In this document: one piece after another, positions 14,572-17,455 of the stretch
Layout of the letters: every line of letters starts with the position of its first letter
How positions within the stretch are numbered: the first letter of the stretch is position 1
Made by a program: the position numbers and the translations under genes
Notes under the pieces: model-generated
Databases searched by the model: none
Seen by the model: the letters and a program-made list of their open reading frames with translations, nothing else
What the model was told of the DNA's origin: nothing
DNA from: CAZULF01 sp964621215
Lineage (GTDB): Bacteria > Pseudomonadota > Gammaproteobacteria > UBA1113
Reading direction: 5' to 3'
Assembly: GCA_964621215.1 (NCBI GenBank)
Contig: CAZULF010000038.1
Span: 1 to 17,455 of the forward strand
Length of the DNA: 17,455 nucleotides

Positions 14572-15822
14572 GTGGGACTAATGGTTTTAAAATTTGGCGG
14601 TACTTCTATGGGATCTCCCGAGCGTATCCGTCAAGTTGCTGAAAAAGTCATTGCCATGCATAAGCAGGGGCATCAAATTGCCGTGGTGGTATCTGCCATC
14701 AGCGGTGAAACCGATCGCCTGGTCGCTTTAACTAAAACCATGGCGGATGAGCCGGACGCGCGTGAATATGCCGTGGCTGTTACCACAGGCGAACAAGTCT
14801 CCATGGCCTTATTGGCTATTTACCTCATCGATCGCGGTTACCCAGCTCGCTCATTTAATGGTAATCAAATTCGCATTATTACCGATAATGCCTGCAAAAG
14901 TGCACGTATTAGTGAAGTCGAAATTACTGCCCTATCTGCCTGTCTCAAACAAGGCATTATTCCCGTGATTGCGGGTTTTCAGGGAGTTGACGCGGCAGGC
15001 AATATTACCGCGCTGGGTCGTGGCGGCTCAGATACAACAGCCGTTGCCATAGCTGCCGCTTTACATGCGGATGAATGTCAAATCTTCACCGATGTGGATG
15101 GCGTCTATACCTGTGATCCTCGTATTGTGCCTGAAGCTCGGCGTCTATCTCAGATTACCTTCGATGAAATGCTTGAATTGGCTAGCTTGGGGGCTAAAGT
15201 GCTTCAAAAACGTTCAGTTGAATTTGCCAGGAAGCACAACGTCAGATTACGCGTATTATCGAGCTTTAATCCCGGCCCGGGCACATTGATTACTTTTGAG
15301 GACGATATTATGGAACAGCCACTCGTATCCGGCATTGCATTTAACCGCAGCGAGGCTAAGCTTACTATTAGAGGTGTACCCGATGTGCCGGGCATTGCCG
15401 CTAAAGTCTTGGGACCTATCAGCAAGGCGGGTATCGATATCGATATGATTATTCAAAATGGCAGTTTGGATGGCAGCACCGATTTAACGTTTACTGTGAA
15501 TCGAGAGGATTATTTAAATGCCTTTACTCTGCTGGAGAATCTGGCAGCCGAATTGCATGCCAAAGAGGTTCGGGGAGATCAGAAAATAGCCAAAATTTCA
15601 CTGGTGGGGGTGGGAATGCGTTCCCATGCGGGCGTAGCAACCACCATGTTTGAAATTTTGGGGCAAGAAGGGGTGCATGTTCAGTTGATTTCGACCTCGG
15701 AAATTAAGATTTCAGTGGTGATCGATGAGAAGCATCTTGAATTGGCAGTCAAGGCTTTGCATAGCGGTTTTGGCCTGGAAAAACATGAAGTTGAGGAGTT
15801 TGATCCCATTTCTGCACATTGA
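14572..15822 (+). CDS. lysC: Aspartate kinase (single-function, Pseudomonas type)
   Basis: Aspartokinase phosphorylates L-aspartate, the first step toward lysine, diaminopimelate, threonine and methionine. The 416-residue product has the N-terminal KFGGTS (7-12), SAISGETDRL (41-50), TTGEQVS (71-77), GRGGSDTTA (149-157) and TDVDGVYTCDPR (173-184) blocks. Two ACT domains (about 262-330 and 343-405) should mediate feedback inhibition by lysine and/or threonine. There is no fused homoserine dehydrogenase. GTG 14572 gives MGLMVLKFGGTS, matching the family's MALIVQKFGGTS beginning, and has AAGGA 7 bases upstream; ATG 14581 is the alternative. It lies between alaS and csrA as in Pseudomonas, 42 bases after the alaS stop. 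Confidence 0.97.
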   Translation: MGLMVLKFGGTSMGSPERIRQVAEKVIAMHKQGHQIAVVVSAISGETDRLVALTKTMADEPDAREYAVAVTTGEQVSMALLAIYLIDRGYPARSFNGNQIRIITDNACKSARISEVEITALSACLKQGIIPVIAGFQGVDAAGNITALGRGGSDTTAVAIAAALHADECQIFTDVDGVYTCDPRIVPEARRLSQITFDEMLELASLGAKVLQKRSVEFARKHNVRLRVLSSFNPGPGTLITFEDDIMEQPLVSGIAFNRSEAKLTIRGVPDVPGIAAKVLGPISKAGIDIDMIIQNGSLDGSTDLTFTVNREDYLNAFTLLENLAAELHAKEVRGDQKIAKISLVGVGMRSHAGVATTMFEILGQEGVHVQLISTSEIKISVVIDEKHLELAVKALHSGFGLEKHEVEEFDPISAH

Positions 15823-15885
15823 AGGAACAAATATTGCAAAAAAAATACAAATTAATTTAAATCGTTAATTATTTGTTAATTTTTA

Positions 15886-15896
15886 TATTATACAAT
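15886..15896 (+). promoter_or_regulatory. Candidate csrA promoter -10 region
   Basis: Overlapping TATTAT (15886-15891) and TACAAT (15891-15896) sit in a very AT-rich tract after lysC. No strong -35 is present at 16-18 bases. A start near 15900-15905 would give a structured leader of about 115-120 bases. Confidence 0.4.
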
Positions 15897-15907
15897 GGGA
15901 GAGTAAA

Positions 15908-15967
15908 TGGCTGATAGGTGCAAGAACCAGCCACTAACTAAAAAAGCGAAAAGCGCATCGTGCGCTT
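15908..15967 (+). promoter_or_regulatory. Two hairpins in the csrA leader
   Basis: Hairpin 1 pairs TGGCTG (15908-15913) with CAGCCA (15928-15933). Hairpin 2 pairs AAGCGCA (15951-15957) with TGCGCTT (15961-15967) across a 3-base loop. No T run follows hairpin 2 on the plus strand, so it is not a standard terminator for lysC. Both lie 50-110 bases before the csrA start. Confidence 0.45.
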
Positions 15968-16019
15968 AACTGTTTGTCAGCATACGGTATACGACTGGCA
16001 AAAATCAAGGAGGTTAATG

Positions 16020-16229
16020 ATGTTAATTTTGACACGACGTGTCGGTGAAACCCTAATTATTGGGGATGACGTGACAGTAACAGTACTTGGTGTAAAAGGT
16101 AACCAGGTGCGTATTGGCGTGAATGCACCAAAAGAAGTTTCCGTGCATCGCGAAGAAATTTATTTACGCATTCAACAAGAAAAAGACTTGAAGAAGTCCT
16201 CTTCTGAAGAACCGTCGACTGACGAGTAA
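16020..16229 (+). CDS. csrA: Carbon storage regulator CsrA
   Basis: CsrA is a dimeric RNA-binding protein that recognises GGA in hairpin loops and controls translation of many mRNAs. The 69-residue product begins MLILTRRVGETL and keeps L4, the GVKGNQVRIGVNAPKEV core and R44 (VHREEIY), all key for RNA contact. The tail (KKSSSEEPSTDE) is longer and more acidic than the 61-residue E. coli protein. AAGGAGGT (16007-16014) is a near-perfect ribosome site 5 bases before ATG 16020; ATG 16017 is also in frame but too close. The site contains AAGGA, so autorepression by CsrA is plausible. It follows alaS-lysC as in Pseudomonas. Confidence 0.98.
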   Translation: MLILTRRVGETLIIGDDVTVTVLGVKGNQVRIGVNAPKEVSVHREEIYLRIQQEKDLKKSSSEEPSTDE

Positions 16230-16246
16230 AGTTATCTAAAGAATTT

Positions 16247-16283
16247 TGTAGTCCGGATTCCGCCTCGCTTCATCCGGGCTACA
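16247..16283. repeat. Palindromic repeat, family A, copy 2
   Basis: A 12-bp stem, including one G-T wobble, forms between 16247-16258 (TGTAGTCCGGAT) and 16272-16283 (ATCCGGGCTACA) around a 13-base centre. Its reverse complement matches the element at 3912-3946. It lies 17 bases after csrA, where it could stabilise the 3' end of the transcript. Confidence 0.8.
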
Positions 16284-16312
16284 GCTTCTTGTGCCCCTTC
16301 CTCCCATACCCA

Positions 16313-16341
16313 TTGACATTAACAATCATGTACGACAAACT
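16313..16341 (+). promoter_or_regulatory. Candidate ahpC promoter
   Basis: A perfect TTGACA -35 (16313-16318) has a poor -10 (CAAACT, 16336-16341) after 17 bases. A strong -35 with a weak -10 could mean activator help, but no regulator site is identified. Confidence 0.35.
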
Positions 16342-16375
16342 TGCGTCCTTTGTAACACACTAGGAGCGAGTTAAA

Positions 16376-16981
16376 ATGAGTGTATTAGTTGGTCGTAAAG
16401 CCCCCGATTTTACCGCAGCTGCTGTTTTAGCTAATGGTGATATCGTTCAGCAATATCAATTTTCTAAAGAAGCAAACAACGCATATAGCTTGATATTCTT
16501 TTATCCTTTAGATTTTACATTTGTTTGTCCCTCCGAATTAATCGCTTTAGATAATCGCATCGAAGAATTTAAAACGCGTAATGTTGAAGTGATTGCCGTT
16601 TCTATCGATTCACAATTCACACATCATGCCTGGCGCAAAACTGCTATTAAAGATGGCGGCATTGGCCCAGTGCGTTACACCATGGTTGCCGATATTAATC
16701 ACGCTATTTGTCAAGCCTATGGTATTGAACATGCCACTGCTGGCGTAGCATTACGCGCAGCTTTTTTAATTGATGAAAAAGGTGTAGTGCGAGCACAAGT
16801 TGTAAATGATCTTCCCATTGGTAGAGATATCGATGAATTATTGCGTTTAGTGGATGCGTTACAATTTGTAGAAGAGCATGGTGAGGTGTGTCCTGCTGGC
16901 TGGCGTAAAGGGGATCAAGCGATGAAACCGTCAATACAAGGTGTGGCAGAATATTTAGCTGAAAATAGCGAGAAACTATAG
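16376..16981 (+). CDS. Typical 2-Cys peroxiredoxin (AhpC/Prx1 type)
   Basis: This thiol peroxidase reduces H2O2, organic peroxides and peroxynitrite. The 201-residue product has peroxidatic C51 in FYPLDFTFVCPSE with T48 and P44, R127 in the active site, and resolving C172 in GEVCPAGW. It also has a GGIGP loop (94-98) and a C-terminal EYLAE helix (192-196), which together resemble the features of hyperoxidation-sensitive enzymes. The ATG is preceded by AGGAGCGAG about 7-14 bases upstream. No ahpF, ahpD or oxyR lies next to it, so its reductant (AhpF, AhpD or thioredoxin) is unknown. It has its own promoter region after a family A repeat. Confidence 0.94.
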   Translation: MSVLVGRKAPDFTAAAVLANGDIVQQYQFSKEANNAYSLIFFYPLDFTFVCPSELIALDNRIEEFKTRNVEVIAVSIDSQFTHHAWRKTAIKDGGIGPVRYTMVADINHAICQAYGIEHATAGVALRAAFLIDEKGVVRAQVVNDLPIGRDIDELLRLVDALQFVEEHGEVCPAGWRKGDQAMKPSIQGVAEYLAENSEKL

Positions 16982-17077
16982 TCGAGCATATTTTTCCATG
17001 TTACTATGCGAGGCAAAATTTTTTGAGGCAGAATGAATTTTTTACACGCTAAGACATAAGAAAAAAGGAGAAGGATT

Positions 17078-17455
17078 GTGGGACTCAGTTTAAAGCCGGT
17101 GGTGCGCGCATTATATCTATTACCGCTCACCATCGCATGCAGCAAGGTTTACGCAGCAGCGCCAACAAATGCAGAGCAAATGAATGAAGCAATGCAAAGA
17201 ATTGCAACACAAACGCAACAATTGCAACAGCAAATGGAAATGTTACAAGGCGAAATGGCGGCATTGCGACAAGCACAAGCTGAATTAAACAAACAAACGC
17301 AATCATCAAAACCGGCTGTAGCTCAATCAGCATCGCCAACGGTTGTTGCTCAAAAACCCGCTAACAAACAAGTTTCAAGCGCACCGGCAGCGAAGAAAAA
17401 TAATAAAGGCTATGTCACTGCGCAACAATTAAATGTTCAGCCTGTAAAAGTTGAA
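17078..17455 (+). CDS. Exported coiled-coil protein, 5' part only
   Basis: A GTG start at 17078 with GGAG/AAGGA (17067-17075) opens a frame that runs off the window after 126 codons without a stop. It begins with a signal peptide (about residues 1-26, hydrophobic ALYLLPLTIA core, likely cut after VYA). A Gln/Met-rich heptad-like coiled coil follows (about 33-66, MQRIATQTQQLQQQMEMLQG), then a low-complexity Ala/Pro/Ser/Lys linker and GYVTAQQLN. A coiled-coil start followed by a linker is seen in some outer-membrane porins of Legionella relatives, such as LbtU-like proteins, but the barrel part lies outside the window, so that is only a guess. Confidence 0.75.
   Translation, partial: MGLSLKPVVRALYLLPLTIACSKVYAAAPTNAEQMNEAMQRIATQTQQLQQQMEMLQGEMAALRQAQAELNKQTQSSKPAVAQSASPTVVAQKPANKQVSSAPAAKKNNKGYVTAQQLNVQPVKVE

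Noticed and set aside
16915..17339. Two minus-strand frames of 76 and 70 codons at the window's end
   Set aside because: They lie opposite the end of the peroxiredoxin gene and the exported coiled-coil gene; the hydrophobic look of the second comes from Gln/Ala-rich codons read backward.

Overview
The window reads as a continuous piece of a gammaproteobacterial chromosome of fairly low GC. The order recA-recX-alaS-lysC-csrA mixes the E. coli (recA-recX-alaS) and Pseudomonas (alaS-lysC-csrA) arrangements. That order, AT-rich codon use, no visible LexA box before recA, scattered palindromic repeats and decaying-looking small genes fit the order Legionellales (Coxiella/Legionella relatives). This is an inference, not a proof.

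Layout: (1) 40-1157 plus strand: a receiver protein with a long low-complexity N-terminus, then a BarA-like HPt segment in the -1 frame; the two are joined by a run of ten A. (2) 1159-1938 plus: map (methionine aminopeptidase), convergent with a secreted L,D-transpeptidase (1935-2564, minus). (3) 2565-2970: regulatory DNA leading into a solitary lpxC (2971-3903, plus). (4) 3930-4585 minus: a VapBC-type toxin-antitoxin pair with a clear promoter and palindrome. (5) 4776-5051 plus: a small two-helix membrane protein. (6) Minus-strand block 10197 to 5150: rimK, ffs (4.5S RNA), dnaX, ybaB, recR, then a CLC channel/transporter whose start overlaps a 17-codon leader ORF. (7) Plus-strand block 10450-16229: recA, recX, alaS, lysC, csrA. 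(8) 16376-16978 ahpC-type peroxiredoxin, then the 5' part of an exported coiled-coil protein that runs off the end.

Most genes are housekeeping. dnaX-ybaB-recR and recA-recX are replication and recombination-repair groups, alaS makes Ala-tRNA, lysC opens the aspartate pathway (lysine and diaminopimelate), and csrA is a global post-transcriptional regulator. map, the L,D-transpeptidase and lpxC serve protein maturation and the envelope.

The unusual material is small in scale: a possible slippage site between receiver and HPt domains, an HPt whose phospho-accepting His is Glu, a palindromic repeat inserted in frame inside dnaX with a half copy before recA, a second palindromic family that supplies the stop codon of the toxin gene, a non-canonical start for recX, a leader ORF before the CLC gene, and an exact 19-bp tandem duplication spanning the alaS stop. 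I see no phage, insertion sequence, CRISPR array, tRNA or rRNA.
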